Position numbers and translations under genes: made by a program | Shown: one piece after another, positions 16,139 through 16,478 of the stretch | Layout: every line of letters begins with the position of its first letter | Position numbering within the stretch: the first letter of the stretch is position 1 | Notes under the pieces: model-generated | What the model was told of the DNA's origin: nothing | Database searches by the model: none | What the model saw: the letters and a program-made list of their open reading frames with translations, nothing else | Assembly: GCA_029856635.1 (NCBI GenBank) | Contig: JAHKLH010000015.1 | Location: forward strand, 1 to 16,478 | Source: Candidatus Njordarchaeota archaeon | GTDB lineage: Archaea > Asgardarchaeota > Njordarchaeia > Njordarchaeales > JAHKLH01 | Direction: 5' to 3' | DNA length: 16,478 nucleotides

Positions 16139-16478
16139 ATGTTAATTAGAATACGAGCTGTTGTAATCGGTGATGATGGCAACGGGAAAACTTCGTTAAT
16201 ACTCAGATACCTGGGGAAAACTTTCAAAGAATTAAAACCTACGCGCATCCCAAAAATATACACTGGAGTTAAAGATGTTTTGGGGATTAGAGTAGAATGG
16301 ATTATTTGGGAAATTCCATCAAGTACTCATCCTAAGCTTAGAAAGGCATACTATGAGGATGCTGATGGCGCAATAATTGTCATCAACGCAACAGATAGTA
16401 TTCATCTTTATAGATTATATAATTGGATTTCGGATTTTGTGAAAAATTGTGGTAATCCTCTGGGGAAACCATTTGTAA
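16139..16478 (+). CDS. Ras/Rab-like small GTPase, degenerate G3, partial at 3' end
   Basis: The first 113 residues of a small GTPase-like protein; the gene runs off the window before the G4 region. The G1 P-loop GDDGNGKTS (11-19) is intact. A candidate G2 Thr is at 35 (KPTRI). The strand before G3 reads VEWIIWEIPSS (52-62), where Ras-family proteins have WDTAGQ. Asp is therefore Glu58 and the essential Gly is Ser61. The following AYYEDADGAIIVINATDS (70-87) matches the yyrgAdgxilVyDvTd segment of Rab/Ras proteins, which secures the family. Nucleotide binding is likely, but classical switch II hydrolysis is doubtful. The start is the first ATG of the frame, with no Shine-Dalgarno site visible. 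Such GTPases are known in Asgard and several other archaeal groups. Confidence 0.8.
   Translation, partial: MLIRIRAVVIGDDGNGKTSLILRYLGKTFKELKPTRIPKIYTGVKDVLGIRVEWIIWEIPSSTHPKLRKAYYEDADGAIIVINATDSIHLYRLYNWISDFVKNCGNPLGKPFV

Overview
The window looks like an AT-rich archaeal chromosome segment. The evidence is an SRP54 with the archaeal-type M-domain signature, Shine-Dalgarno sites of the GGTGA/GGTGG type in front of most genes, TATA-like boxes instead of -35/-10 pairs, TTG and GTG starts, and a Ras/Rab-like small GTPase at the right edge. A lineage in the TACK/Asgard part of the tree is plausible, but no rRNA or tRNA is present to settle it. No mobile element, CRISPR array or tRNA was seen.

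Layout from left to right. (1) 15-1526 (+): an unrecognised membrane protein with four N-terminal and one C-terminal hydrophobic segments. (2) 1670-3442 (-): adenine deaminase. (3) About 380 bases of AT-rich divergent intergenic DNA. (4) 3827-8760 (+): a complete BMP/Nup-type ABC importer, made of a binding protein, a two-domain ATPase and two permeases. The ATPase reading frame is broken by one missing base inside the first Walker A motif, at about 5341. (5) 8987-10381 (+): a DHH-superfamily phosphoesterase with a coiled coil and an acidic tail. (6) 12985-10386 (-): a TPR-CHAT protein translationally coupled to thymidylate kinase. (7) 15262-13101 (-): SRP54 overlapping a transglutaminase-fold protein. 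(8) 15365-16000 (+): a DUF84/YjjX-type inosine/xanthosine triphosphatase. (9) 16139-end (+): a partial Ras-like GTPase.

How the genes fit together. The importer and the divergent adenine deaminase make a coherent purine salvage locus: uptake of a purine nucleoside or base, then adenine to hypoxanthine. Thymidylate kinase and the ITP/XTP phosphatase are further nucleotide-metabolism genes. SRP54 serves membrane protein targeting.

The most unusual pattern is that three proteins in the right half keep a recognisable enzyme fold but appear to have lost catalytic residues. The CHAT domain has His where Cys is expected and Asn where His is expected. The transglutaminase core lacks the catalytic Cys and His. 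The GTPase has a degenerate G3 motif. These read as pseudoenzymes or scaffolds and are the best candidates for something undescribed. The frameshifted ATPase is either an assembly error or a very recent inactivation.
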